From positions 1 through 39,227 of the forward strand of contig DATJJM010000038.1 in NCBI GenBank assembly GCA_035492535.1: DNA of 39,227 nt, written 5' to 3'. A program made the position numbers and the translations under genes. The DNA comes from JAMXLO01 sp035492535 (GTDB lineage Bacteria > Pseudomonadota > Alphaproteobacteria > Acetobacterales > Acetobacteraceae). Positions 16,676-24,955 of this stretch are shown piece by piece. A model generated the notes under the pieces. That model saw nothing but the letters and a program-made list of their open reading frames with translations, did not search any database and was not told the DNA's origin. Within the stretch, counting starts at the first letter, position 1. Each line of letters begins with the position of its first letter.

Positions 16676-18274
16676 TCAATCGAACAGGGTTGCGAGGCGC
16701 TGTTTCATCGAATCGGCGATGTAGAGCGCAAGTGCCTGGATTGTGCATGTGGGATTCACGCCGCCTGAGGTGACGAAGACACTGCCATCCACGATGAAGA
16801 GGTTCTTCACGTCGTGACTGCGCCCCCATGAGTTGACCACCGATCGTTCTGGATCGTTCCCCATGCGCGCGGTGCCGAGCAGATGCCAGCCGCCGTAAAC
16901 CACCGGGCGCACTGTGTGGACCTGCCGGGCGTTGGCGGCGGCGAGGATTTCCTTGCCGCGCTCGATGGCGAAGTCGAGCATGCGGTTGGTGTTGTCGCCG
17001 ATGGTGTAGTCGATGCGCGGTGCGGGGATGCCGTGACGATCCTTCAGCACCGGATCGAGGGTGACGCGGTTATGCTCCTCGGGCAGGTCCTCGGTGCATA
17101 TACCGACAGACATACGGTGACCGATCATCGCGCGGAAGGTGTCGTGATGGGCTTCGCCCCAGGGAAGCAGGCCGTTGGCTTCGGCGTTCATCGCCTCGGT
17201 GCCGACGCCCATGGTGCGATTGAACTGGAAGTTGAAGCCGCGGACGAAGCCGCGCGATCGGTCGGTTTCGTAGAATTCCTGGCTCCACAGGCAGAGCGGC
17301 GGACCGCGATGGCCGTCCATCGGTTCGTCGACATAGCCGGTGACGTGGGCCCACGGGTGGAACATCAGGTTCTTGCCGACAAGGCCGCTGGAATTGGCCA
17401 GGCCCTTGGGGAAGCGGGCGGAGCTTGAGTTCAGCAGCAGGCGCGCCGTGCCGACGCCGTTGCAGGCCATGATAACGACTTCGGCGGGCTGGAAGTGCTC
17501 GGCACCGTCGAGGTCGTAGTAGATGGCGCCGGTTGCCATGCCGCCCGGGCCGGTGGTGATCTCGCGCACCCGGCAGTTGGTACGGAGCTCGACACCGGCG
17601 CGGATGGCGTGCGGCCAGTAGGTGATGTCGGTGCTGGCTTTGGCACCCTGGGCACAGGCGGGCGTGCAGTGGCCCAGATTGATGCATGGCGCGCGGCCGT
17701 CGTACTCGGTGGTGGCGATGGCGCTGTCGGATGGCCACCAGTGCCAGCCGAGTTGGTTCATCGTCGTGCCGATCTTGAAGCCGGTCTTGCCGAGGGGGAG
17801 CGGCGGCATTGGCGGTTCGTGGGCGGGATAGGCGGGATCACCGGCCAGGCCAGAGACGCCGGTCATGCGATCGTTCTCGGCAAAGAACGGCTCCAAGGTG
17901 GGGTAGTCGATCGGCCAATCGTCGGCGACGCCGTCGAGGCTGCGAACCCGAAAGTCGGAGGGGTGCAGGCGAGGATAGTGGGCCGTGTACATCACGGTGG
18001 AACCGCCGACGGCGTTGAAGTTCACTACCTTGATGGGCGAATTGTCGTCATTGATCGGATAGTCGCTCGGACGCTGTCGGATGTTGGGGCTTGTGGCGTA
18101 ATCGCTGAAGACGCGCGCTTCATAGTCACGGCCGTTGGAGGGATAGTCTGACTGCTTCATCCAGTCGCCCTGCTCCAGGCAAAGGATGCGCATCTTCGTT
18201 TCCGTAAGGCTCCAGGCGACAGCCGCCCCGGAGGCGCCAGATCCGATGATCAGGACATCGACTTTTTCGTGCAT
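16676..18274 (-). CDS. GMC-family FAD-dependent oxidoreductase
   Basis: This 532-aa flavoprotein oxidises an alcohol or sugar alcohol. The dinucleotide fold is VLIIGSGASGAAVAWSL at residues 7-23. Mid-protein NFNAVGGSTVMY is the GMC flavin loop, and the C-terminal GGWHLLGTARMG plus VTSGGVNPTCTIQALAL carry the active-site His and Asn. It groups with gluconate/sorbosone-type dehydrogenases that work with a small subunit, not with the choline or alcohol oxidases. The start ATG is preceded by AAGAGGG at 18280-18286. It lies 29 nt downstream of the D-2-hydroxyacid dehydrogenase gene, in one operon. The substrate is unknown. Confidence 0.9.
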   Translation of the reverse strand: MHEKVDVLIIGSGASGAAVAWSLTETKMRILCLEQGDWMKQSDYPSNGRDYEARVFSDYATSPNIRQRPSDYPINDDNSPIKVVNFNAVGGSTVMYTAHYPRLHPSDFRVRSLDGVADDWPIDYPTLEPFFAENDRMTGVSGLAGDPAYPAHEPPMPPLPLGKTGFKIGTTMNQLGWHWWPSDSAIATTEYDGRAPCINLGHCTPACAQGAKASTDITYWPHAIRAGVELRTNCRVREITTGPGGMATGAIYYDLDGAEHFQPAEVVIMACNGVGTARLLLNSSSARFPKGLANSSGLVGKNLMFHPWAHVTGYVDEPMDGHRGPPLCLWSQEFYETDRSRGFVRGFNFQFNRTMGVGTEAMNAEANGLLPWGEAHHDTFRAMIGHRMSVGICTEDLPEEHNRVTLDPVLKDRHGIPAPRIDYTIGDNTNRMLDFAIERGKEILAAANARQVHTVRPVVYGGWHLLGTARMGNDPERSVVNSWGRSHDVKNLFIVDGSVFVTSGGVNPTCTIQALALYIADSMKQRLATLFD

Positions 18275-18303
18275 GTAACCCTCTTAATGCGACATGCTTA
18301 TTA

Positions 18304-19305
18304 TCAAGAGCGCGAGACGAGGAATTGTTTGTTGACGCAGTTTTCCAGGCGGCCATCGCGCAGGTAACGCGCCGCCGTGCGAGAGGCAAAGCCACGGTTG
18401 TCGCGCATACTCTCGGGGGTGAAGAAAGCGGAGTGCGGTGTCAGGATCAGGCGATGGCGGATCCAGTCCTCATCGGCCTGCCAGGCTGAGATCAGGCGTG
18501 ATTGGGGATTGGCTGGCTCTTGCGGAAGCACGTCGAGGCCGGCGGCGAGGATCGTGCCGTCCTTCATCGCGTCATACAGCGCATCGATGTCGACGATGGG
18601 GCCGCGGGCGGTGTTGATCAGGATCATGCCGCGTTTAGCTGCGGCGAAGGCTTCAGCGCCGATCATGTTGCGCGTTTCCGAGGTCAGCGGTGTGTGGATG
18701 CTGACGAAATCGCACTGGGCCATGAGCTCGGCAAGTGAGTCGGCACGGCGCACGCCGATGGCGAACTGGTAGCCGTTCGGCTGATAGGGGTCGTAGAACA
18801 CCACATCCATGTCGAAGGCCTTGGCGCGGCGGGCGGCGGCAGTGCCGATACGTCCCATGCCGACGACGCCATAGGTGCAAACCGACAGCCGGCGTCCGAA
18901 CGGATTGTGCGCGGGGCGCCAGTTGCCGCGCAGGTCGGCGTGCAATTCGGAGTCATGGTAGGCAATGCTCTTGGCCAGCGTCAGCATCAGGGCGATGGCG
19001 TGGTCGGCCACCTCACGCGTGCCGTAATCGGGCGTGTTGCAGACCGGGATGCCAAGCCTGCCGAAGCGCTCGATATCCACGTCGTCGTAGCCGACGCCGT
19101 ATTTCACGAAGATGCGGCACTTGCGCAGCCTGTCGATGTATTGCGCCGGGAAATTGCCAACGATCCCGTCCGCGTTGGCCCATTGCTCGTCGGTGACCTC
19201 GGCGGGGGTGGCGCAGAAATCGGTTTCGAAACCCGGCCCGATCGCTTCCTTGGCTATCGGCACGTATTCGGCTGGAAGGTTCGGCCAAAGAATGCGGTAT
19301 GCCAT
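18304..19305 (-). CDS. D-2-hydroxyacid dehydrogenase (CtBP-like)
   Basis: This 333-aa NAD-dependent enzyme interconverts 2-keto acids and D-2-hydroxy acids. The NAD fold is VVGMGRIGTAAARRAKAF. The catalytic residues are the Arg in NTARGPIVD, the Glu in LPQEPANP and the His in LTPHSAFF. The start is ATG 19305, preceded by GAGGGAA; the frame is open further upstream, but that part is antisense to the divergent LDH2 gene and has no family resemblance. It heads the three-gene minus-strand operon with the GMC enzyme and its partner. Closest class: C-terminal-binding-protein-like dehydrogenases of bacteria. Confidence 0.9.
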   Translation of the reverse strand: MAYRILWPNLPAEYVPIAKEAIGPGFETDFCATPAEVTDEQWANADGIVGNFPAQYIDRLRKCRIFVKYGVGYDDVDIERFGRLGIPVCNTPDYGTREVADHAIALMLTLAKSIAYHDSELHADLRGNWRPAHNPFGRRLSVCTYGVVGMGRIGTAAARRAKAFDMDVVFYDPYQPNGYQFAIGVRRADSLAELMAQCDFVSIHTPLTSETRNMIGAEAFAAAKRGMILINTARGPIVDIDALYDAMKDGTILAAGLDVLPQEPANPQSRLISAWQADEDWIRHRLILTPHSAFFTPESMRDNRGFASRTAARYLRDGRLENCVNKQFLVSRS

Positions 19306-19379
19306 CACGTTCCCTCGTCGCTTGATGTTGCACGGCATAGTGCCACCATGCGGGCCGGAGACCAATCGAGGGGAAGACG

Positions 19380-20396
19380 ATGAGCGACCGCATCCATTTG
19401 AGCGTGGCCGAGGCACGCGCACTCGGCGAGGGGGCGATGCGTGGCGCAGGTTATGACACGGACGATGCGCGCATCCTGACGGACCATGTGCTGGACGCCG
19501 CGTTGTGCGGTTACGAGTATTCCGGGCTGCCGAAACTGCTGAACGTCGTCGATCATCCGGATTTCCGGCGGCCTCGGCGGCCGATCTCGGTGGTGCGGGA
19601 GACTGGCCCGACGGCCCTGCTGGATGGCGGCAATAACACGGGGATGGTGGCAGCCTATCGCGCGTCCGAGGCGACGATTGCGCGGGCGCAGGCGCATGGG
19701 CTGGCGATCGTGTGCATGGGCAATACGTGGATGACGGGGCGCAGCGCGCATTACTGCGAGATGATCGCGCGGGCAGGGCTTGTGGCGATCCACACGGTGG
19801 CGGCGCCGCCGGGGGTGGCACCGTTTGGCGGGGCGCGTGCGGCGCTCGGGACGAACCCGATCGCGATCGGATTTCCGACCGAAAGTGACCCGCTGGTGAT
19901 CGACATGGGCACTTCGGCCTTCATGGCGACGGATTTGCAGTTCCGGGCGCGGATGGGTACGCCGATACCGGAAGGTGTCGCGCTTGGGCCGAATGGTGCA
20001 CCGACCACGAATGCGGCGCTGGCTCGGCAAGGGACGCTGCTGCCGTTTGGCGGGCCGGAAGGCGGATACAAGGGGTTTGGACTGGCGCTGGCTATGGACG
20101 CATTGGGCTTGCTGGCCGCGCGGGCGCAGTCGGAGGGCTCGGTCAGCGGGTATGTGTTCATCGCTTTCAAGCCCGACCTGTTTGCGCCGATCGATGAGTA
20201 CCGGCAGGACGTGAGCCGGCGGATCGCGGCGATCAAGGCGACGCCTCGACAGGTGGGTGTTGCGGAGATCCGCATCCCTGGAGAGCGCAGTTACGCGACA
20301 CGTGCGCGGCTGGTGCTGGAGGGTATCGAGATAGACGAGAAAATATACGACGCGCTCGGCCGGCTCGCTGAGGGGAGGCTGGATCATGGCGGTTGA
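19380..20396 (+). CDS. LDH2/malate-type dehydrogenase (Ldh family oxidoreductase)
   Basis: This 338-aa NAD(P)-dependent 2-hydroxyacid dehydrogenase has the LDH2 fold, which is unrelated to Rossmann lactate dehydrogenases. Diagnostic stretches are GYEYSGLPKL near the N-terminus, GNTWMTGRSAHYCEMIARAG with the catalytic-region His, APFGGARAALGTNPIAIGFP and GGYKGFGLALAMD. GAGGGGAAG precedes the ATG. It is divergent from the D-2-hydroxyacid dehydrogenase gene across a 74-nt intergenic region. LDH2 enzymes act on L-lactate, malate, ureidoglycolate, sulfolactate and similar acids; which one applies is not determinable here. It is the first gene of a four-gene plus-strand operon. Confidence 0.88.
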   Translation: MSDRIHLSVAEARALGEGAMRGAGYDTDDARILTDHVLDAALCGYEYSGLPKLLNVVDHPDFRRPRRPISVVRETGPTALLDGGNNTGMVAAYRASEATIARAQAHGLAIVCMGNTWMTGRSAHYCEMIARAGLVAIHTVAAPPGVAPFGGARAALGTNPIAIGFPTESDPLVIDMGTSAFMATDLQFRARMGTPIPEGVALGPNGAPTTNAALARQGTLLPFGGPEGGYKGFGLALAMDALGLLAARAQSEGSVSGYVFIAFKPDLFAPIDEYRQDVSRRIAAIKATPRQVGVAEIRIPGERSYATRARLVLEGIEIDEKIYDALGRLAEGRLDHGG

Positions 20397-20449
20397 GGCG
20401 GGCGCGACATCTGATAGCCTGTCGCCACGTCACGAGGAGGCCAACCACC

Positions 20450-21268
20450 ATGATGATTGTCGATGCACAAATCCACTTGTGGACCAAGGGAACGCCCTCG
20501 GCCCATCACCGCCAGACGCCATTCCTGAAGGAGGAAGCGCTGGCGCTCATGGATGAGGCCGGCGTCGATCGTGCCGTGGTCCATCCGGTGATGTGGGATC
20601 CCGATTCAAACGAGCTTGCCGTTGAAGCGGCACGTGCGCATCCTGATCGCTTCGCCATCATGGGCTGGTTCTATCTGGACGATCCGAAGGAGCGCGCCAA
20701 GATTGAGACGTGGAAGAGCCGGCCGGGGATGAAGGGACTGCGCTTCTACTTCACCGATCCAAAATCGCTGACGTGGCCGGATGACGGCAACCTGGACTGG
20801 CTGTTTCCCGTGGCCGAGCGGCTGGGCATTCCGGTTTCGTTGCAGGCGTCCGCGTTCCTCCCGCGCGTCGCTGACATTGCCGAGCGCCATCCCCGCTTGC
20901 GCATCAGCATCGACCACATGGGCGTGCCGCGCGCGACTCACGGAGCGGATGCGGCCTACCGCAACCTGCCGCAATTGCTGGCGCTGGCGAAGCATCCGAA
21001 CGTCGCGGTGAAGGCGACAGGCCAGGCCGGCTATGCGGCCGACGCGTATCCATTCCCGAGCATCCACGACGCTCTGCACCGGGTGTTCGACGCGTTCGGC
21101 CCCCGGCGCATGTTCTGGGGCACTGACATTACGCGGATGCACTGCACGTGGCGGCAGTGCATCACGCTGTTCACCGAGGAACTGCCCTGGCTGAAGGGCG
21201 CCGATCTGGATCTGGTGATGGGTCAGGCGTGGTGTGACTGGATCGGCTGGGACACCGCGCGTTCATGA
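20450..21268 (+). CDS. Amidohydrolase family 2 (metal-dependent hydrolase or decarboxylase)
   Basis: This 272-aa TIM-barrel protein is of the ACMSD/PDC-lactonase type. The N-terminal IVDAQIHLW is the reduced metal motif (one His visible instead of HxH). Later SIDHMGVP supplies His and MFWGTDITRMH the C-terminal Asp. Members hydrolyse lactones or decarboxylate aromatic and muconic intermediates. The start at ATG 20450 follows GAGGAGG at 20434-20440; an adjacent ATG at 20453 is equally possible. It overlaps the GST gene by 4 nt. Confidence 0.82.
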   Translation: MMIVDAQIHLWTKGTPSAHHRQTPFLKEEALALMDEAGVDRAVVHPVMWDPDSNELAVEAARAHPDRFAIMGWFYLDDPKERAKIETWKSRPGMKGLRFYFTDPKSLTWPDDGNLDWLFPVAERLGIPVSLQASAFLPRVADIAERHPRLRISIDHMGVPRATHGADAAYRNLPQLLALAKHPNVAVKATGQAGYAADAYPFPSIHDALHRVFDAFGPRRMFWGTDITRMHCTWRQCITLFTEELPWLKGADLDLVMGQAWCDWIGWDTARS

Positions 21269-21945
21269 TGAAGCTGTTCTACACGCCGGCCTCGCCGTTC
21301 GTGCGGAAGTGCACGGTGACGCTGAAAGAGCTCGGCCTTTGGGACCAGGTGGAAATCATCCCGACGAAATGGCCGCATTCCTGGGGTACCGAGACGGTGC
21401 CGTATCGCGCGGATTTCCTGGAGGCGACACCTATTGCGCGCATTCCGGCGCTGGTGACCGAGGATGGGGAGCGCCTGACGGAATCGTCGCTGATCTGCGA
21501 GTACCTGAACGATGAGCTGGGAGGGCATCGGTTGTGCCCGCCGAGCGGGCGGGAGCGTTGGCACATTCTTTCCGTGGTGTCGGTGGTGACCAGCGGGATC
21601 ATGGAGTGCCAGGTGGCGCGGCGGGCGGAATTGCTGCGCAAGCGCGACGCATCGCAGAACAAGCAGGAGTTCTCGCCGAGCTTTGTCCGCAAGATGATGG
21701 AACGGATGGACCGCTGTTATCAGCGGCTGGACGAACTCTCGCGGGATTTCCGCGCCGAGGTTGATCTCGGGCAAATCGCGGCCGGATGCGCGTGCGGAGT
21801 TTCCGACTTTCGCTTCCCTGAGGATGACTGGCGGGCCATCGCGCCCGGTCTCGCGCGCTGGTATGAGCGGTTCCGGCGGCGGGCTTCGATGCGCGAAACG
21901 GAGCCCGGTGAGACGCCGTTCGACAGCGACGACGCGCACGCGTGA
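21265..21945 (+). CDS. Glutathione S-transferase family protein
   Basis: This 226-aa two-domain protein has an N-terminal thioredoxin-like domain, LFYTPASPFVRKCTVTLKEL. Ser or Cys around SPFVRKC is the likely thiol-stabilising residue. Glutathione-site motifs are RIPALVTEDGERLTESSLI (cis-Pro, then Glu-Ser). The C-terminal half (about residues 90-210) is helical. ATG 21265 overlaps the amidohydrolase stop, so the two are coupled. GSTs in catabolic operons can cleave ethers, isomerise maleyl compounds or remove halides; the role here is unknown. Confidence 0.87.
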   Translation: MMKLFYTPASPFVRKCTVTLKELGLWDQVEIIPTKWPHSWGTETVPYRADFLEATPIARIPALVTEDGERLTESSLICEYLNDELGGHRLCPPSGRERWHILSVVSVVTSGIMECQVARRAELLRKRDASQNKQEFSPSFVRKMMERMDRCYQRLDELSRDFRAEVDLGQIAAGCACGVSDFRFPEDDWRAIAPGLARWYERFRRRASMRETEPGETPFDSDDAHA

Positions 21946-22148
21946 CCGAGGACAGGTGGGTGGACAACGAACAATACTACTTTCTGGTCTACCAGGAGCC
22001 GAGCTCGAACCTGTGGCGGTGGACGTTGTACAATCCATTGGGGCGGATGGCCGCGCAGAGCGTTGAGAAGTACTACAACAAGCAGGACTGCCTTGCCTCG
22101 ATTGATGCCGTGAAGGCTTCGGGTTCGGCAATCGTGCGGGAGCGGTAG
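21942..22148 (+). CDS. Small DUF1508-like protein, GTG start
   Basis: This 68-aa protein contains YYFLVYQEPSSNLWRWTLYN, then AAQSVEKYYNKQDCLASIDAVK. The pattern resembles the YegP/DUF1508 fold (an aromatic strand with W.W, then SE.Y.sk..c...I..vK). The GTG at 21942 overlaps the GST stop (GTGA) and is the only sensible start, because the first internal ATG is in the middle of the motif. It is the last gene of the LDH2 operon; function unknown. Confidence 0.65.
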   Translation: MTEDRWVDNEQYYFLVYQEPSSNLWRWTLYNPLGRMAAQSVEKYYNKQDCLASIDAVKASGSAIVRER

Positions 22149-22178
22149 GTCTCCGCGTTCCCTGGAACAACGAATGCG

Positions 22179-22763
22179 TCAGATTCCGACGTCCTCGCCG
22201 GTTTTCAGGCGTTGCATCATATCGTCGCGCCATTGGGAAAAACCCTCGGCGCGCCACGCGTCGTGGCGGCCCTCGGCATAGGCGAGGGCGTTGCGGTGGT
22301 AGACCAGTGCGTTGCGGCGATTGGGAACGAAGTTGTCGCGCGTGGCGACGATCTTGCCGGGGACACCCATGATGACGGAGCCTTCGGGAACCTCCATGCC
22401 TGGAGGGACGAGGGCCATGGCGCCGACGATGACCCGGCGGGCGAGCTTGGCGCCGTCCATGACGACGGAGCCGATGCCGATGAGGCAGTCGTCGCCGATC
22501 TCAGCGCCGTGCACGACGGCGCGGTGGGCGATGGAGCAGTAATCGCCGATGGTCGTACCTCGGCCGCCGCCGACATGGATTACGGCGGTGTCCTGTACAT
22601 TGCAGCAGCGGCCAAGGGTGACGCCGGCGCCCTCGGCGCGGATCACCGAGTAGGGCCAGAAGCTGCTGCCCTCCCCGGCGGATACACGGCCGTAGATACG
22701 GGCGGTGGAGTCCAGGTACGCGGGGCGGTCAAGGTGGACCTCGGGGCCGAGAGTGAAGGGCAT
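22179..22763 (-). CDS. Gamma-carbonic-anhydrase-like hexapeptide-repeat protein
   Basis: This 194-aa left-handed beta-helix protein is likely trimeric. Repeats run from about residue 15 to 145 (RIYGRVSAGEGSSFWPYSVI, VQDTAVIHVG, IGDYCSIAHRAVVHGAEIG, CLIGIGSVVMDGAKL). The His residues in AVIHV and IAHRAVVHG are at the positions used as zinc ligands in gamma-carbonic anhydrases. A C-terminal helix follows. The start at ATG 22763 is preferred because AGGA lies 9 nt upstream; an in-frame ATG at 22772 adds three residues. Acyltransferases share the fold, so carbonic anhydrase activity is not certain. Confidence 0.8.
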   Translation of the reverse strand: MPFTLGPEVHLDRPAYLDSTARIYGRVSAGEGSSFWPYSVIRAEGAGVTLGRCCNVQDTAVIHVGGGRGTTIGDYCSIAHRAVVHGAEIGDDCLIGIGSVVMDGAKLARRVIVGAMALVPPGMEVPEGSVIMGVPGKIVATRDNFVPNRRNALVYHRNALAYAEGRHDAWRAEGFSQWRDDMMQRLKTGEDVGI

Positions 22764-22858
22764 GACATGCATCCTGTGGCGGGAACGTGCATGGTGCCGG
22801 GCTGGTGTCCTCCGGGCAAATGCGTGACAAACGCAGTCAAGATGATGGAGGGTTGCTG

Positions 22859-23359
22859 ATGAACGCCGAACAGCTTCGAGCCATGCAGGCGCCGATCAAG
22901 CAGCGCTATCGCGATACGCCGGAGGCTGCCCGCGTTCCGGCGCGCGCGGAGGCGCGGCTGGACGCTGAGGATGTCGCGTGCGTGGTGCCGTCGTGGCACG
23001 GCGAAACGAAGGCAGGTCTGCATCCGGCGACGGGAGGATCGGGCGAGCTGGCGTGTTCGGCGGACATGTTGCTGGAAGCAGTGGTGGCCTGTGCTGGCGT
23101 GACATTGCGTGCCGTTGCGACGGCGATGGGAGTGGCGATACGTTCGGGACGCGTGGTCGCCGAAGGGACGTGGGATGCCCGAGGCACGCTGGGGATTGAT
23201 CGGAATGTGCCGGTGGGGCTGACGGATATCACACTGAAATTCGAGGTGGACTGCGACGCGGACGCGGCGAAGTTGGAGCGAATGATTCAGACGACGGAGC
23301 GGTATTGCGTGATCCTTCAGACGTTGCGGAATCCGCCCCGGATCGCCGTGGGGCAGTAG
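22859..23359 (+). CDS. OsmC family protein
   Basis: This 166-aa protein is probably a thiol peroxidase or a relative. The first Cys is in EAVVACAGVTLRAVA (mid-protein helix) and the second in TERYCVILQTLRNPP, matching the paired active-site Cys of OsmC/Ohr proteins. The Arg usually near the N-terminal domain is not obvious. The start is ATG 22859, with GGAGGG just upstream; the frame runs 72 nt further up without family resemblance. It is divergent from the carbonic-anhydrase-like gene. Confidence 0.82.
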   Translation: MNAEQLRAMQAPIKQRYRDTPEAARVPARAEARLDAEDVACVVPSWHGETKAGLHPATGGSGELACSADMLLEAVVACAGVTLRAVATAMGVAIRSGRVVAEGTWDARGTLGIDRNVPVGLTDITLKFEVDCDADAAKLERMIQTTERYCVILQTLRNPPRIAVGQ

Positions 23360-23577
23360 CGCATCTGCTCTGATGTCAGATCAGATAACTGTCCTCAGCT
23401 CAGCGAATGGTCCCGCTTGGCTGTTTGGTTGGCGGGAAGAAGTCGAATCGCCTCCATTTGGGCATCTAAAATGTACGGTACGTAGCTTGCGTCCCGATGG
23501 CCTATCTGCCTAGCAGGCATGCATGCAGCGTGTCGCCGCCGAATGTCGGCCCGGTTCGAGGCAGTGATGCTGCCAGC

Positions 23578-23700
23578 GGCATCACGCAGCGGGCCGTCTG
23601 CGGCGTCACAACGGTCATGTTCATCACTACGATGGTTTGTGAGGCGAACGATCGCGGGTTTGACCGGTTGGTGCTGGAGGCCTGCACCGACTCGTGCGGA
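23578..23700 (+). pseudogene. Fragment of an isochorismatase-family cysteine hydrolase
   Basis: About 40 codons read GITQRAVCGVTT, then VMFITTMVCEANDRGFDRLVLEACTDS. This is close to the active-site region of isochorismatase-family amidases, where the usual sequence is VxGVTTexCVxTTxReAndRGf. The nucleophilic Cys, expected after GVTTxV, is replaced: VMFITT stands where VCVHTT would be. No start and no other part of the family (Asp, Lys) was found upstream. The remainder of the 440-nt gap (23360-23577 and 23701-23799) holds nothing that I can assign. It lies just ahead of an AtzH/HpxZ-like gene, a plausible pathway partner. Confidence 0.55.
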
Positions 23701-23799
23701 TCATCGCAGCCCCCTGGCGCTAGGATGCGGCGTTGCGTATTGCTGCGGAGATGTAGAGTCGCGGCATCGTGCGCGCGCCTAGACCGCCGGAGCGAGAGT

Positions 23800-24183
23800 A
23801 TGGAGATCAACCTGCCTGATATTGTTGCCGAGGTAACCGCGGCATTCCAGCGATACGAGACAGCCCTGGTCAGCAACGACATTGCCACGCTGGGGGAGCT
23901 GTTCTGGCAAGACGACCGGACGATCCGCTACGGAATAGGCGAAAATCTCTACGGGTATGGCGAGATTGCGGCGTTTCGGGCAGCCCGATCGCCGGTCGGA
24001 CTGGCGCGGCGAATCTCCCGCACAGTGATCACAACTTATGGGCGGGATGTCGCGACGGCCTCAACGCTGTTTGAGCGAGACACCGTGGCAGGAAAAACCG
24101 GGCGGCAGATGCAGACCTGGGCGCGGCTGCCAGAAGGCTGGCGGATCGTCGCAGCGCATGTGAGCGTCATCGACAAACAGTAG
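23800..24183 (+). CDS. AtzH/HpxZ-like protein (SnoaL-like fold, DUF3225)
   Basis: This 127-aa protein begins MEINLPDIVAEVTAAFQRYE, then LVSNDIATLGELFW, RTIRYGIGENLYGYGEIAAF and ends AHVSVIDK. This pattern is typical of the family annotated as HpxZ (oxalurate/urate catabolism) or AtzH (cyanuric acid pathway), with an NTF2/SnoaL-type fold. ATG 23800 has only a weak site upstream (AGCGAGAG). The genes usually beside it (amidase, isochorismatase-like hydrolase) are missing apart from a fragment upstream, so it may now be a relic or serve elsewhere. Confidence 0.8.
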   Translation: MEINLPDIVAEVTAAFQRYETALVSNDIATLGELFWQDDRTIRYGIGENLYGYGEIAAFRAARSPVGLARRISRTVITTYGRDVATASTLFERDTVAGKTGRQMQTWARLPEGWRIVAAHVSVIDKQ

Positions 24184-24293
24184 GTCTGCGCGGACGACTT
24201 TGTGGGGCTGGTCCAAATTTGTGTGACACGGTGGAACGCGCGGGAAGGGCGCGCGTTGGGGCGTCACGACTGATCAACCAAAGGAGACGGTCG

Positions 24294-24638
24294 ATGACAA
24301 AGACAATGCGAGTTCTTGGCCTGGCCACGGCCCTGGTGACCGGTGTTGCGGGCGCGAGCTTCGCAGCGGGCGGTAGCCTTGGCAGCCAGAATACGACAGA
24401 GACACAGTTGAATGGCAATGGGCAGAACCAGATGCTCGGGCGTCCGGCAAACCCTGGCGCAGCGCCCACCACGGGTAGCACCTATGGTATGAGTGGCGGG
24501 ACGACCACTGGGACGTATAACGGAGCGGTGAATTCGCCAACCACGCCGGATGCGAGTCATTCTACCACAGCCACGTCGCCAAGCGGTGGCGGAGCCGGTG
24601 GAAGCAGTGGTGGTGGCGCCGGTGGCACCGGCCGCTGA
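24294..24638 (+). CDS. Small secreted Gly/Ser/Thr-rich protein, unknown function
   Basis: This 114-aa protein has a signal peptide, VLGLATALVTGVAGASFA, cleaved near residue 24. The mature part is low complexity, rich in Gly, Ser, Thr, Asn and Pro and without Cys. It ends in two near-repeats of SGGGAGG type. AAGGAG at 24281-24286 gives a clear start, and an intrinsic terminator follows, so it is its own transcription unit. I do not recognise a family. Composition suggests an exported, flexible envelope protein. Confidence 0.7.
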   Translation: MTKTMRVLGLATALVTGVAGASFAAGGSLGSQNTTETQLNGNGQNQMLGRPANPGAAPTTGSTYGMSGGTTTGTYNGAVNSPTTPDASHSTTATSPSGGGAGGSSGGGAGGTGR

Positions 24639-24667
24639 TCTGGGTTTCTGAGTCGGTTGCAACGGAG

Positions 24668-24697
24668 CGGGACCATCCTTCGGGGTGGTCCCGTTTT
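24668..24697 (+). terminator. Intrinsic terminator with UUCG tetraloop
   Basis: The stem CGGGACCATCC pairs with GGGTGGTCCCG (one G-T pair) around the loop TTCG, and TTTT follows. The 11-bp stem closed by a C(UUCG)G loop is unusually stable. It ends the transcript of the small secreted protein 30 nt after its stop. Confidence 0.85.
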
Positions 24698-24715
24698 CAG
24701 TTTCGGAGTGGTGTG

Positions 24716-24955
24716 ATGAGCGAGTCTGTGTCTGGAGGGTTAGGCGAATCGGTGGGTAGCACCGTGCAGAGGGTATCGGGCGGTGTACATGCGGCAGCGG
24801 AAACGGCCGCGGGAGCGGTATGCCGAGTGGAGGGCGGCGTGGGCGAAGTCCGCTCCGTTATTCGCGCGCAGCCAATCACCGCTGCGCTGGTGGTATTCGC
24901 GCTTGGTTATCTGTTTGGGCGCCTCGGGGCGCTGATACCGACAGCAAGGCGCTAG
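24716..24955 (+). CDS. Small inner-membrane protein (ElaB/YqjD-like architecture)
   Basis: This 79-aa protein has an amphipathic, Gly/Val/Ala-rich N-terminal part and a C-terminal membrane anchor, IRAQPITAALVVFALGYLFG, ending in basic residues. The layout (short soluble helix, QP followed by one TM segment with a GYLxGR motif) resembles the tail-anchored ElaB/YqjD proteins. A GTG three bases upstream is an alternative start. The stop overlaps the convergent flavoprotein gene by 4 nt. Confidence 0.65.
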   Translation: MSESVSGGLGESVGSTVQRVSGGVHAAAETAAGAVCRVEGGVGEVRSVIRAQPITAALVVFALGYLFGRLGALIPTARR

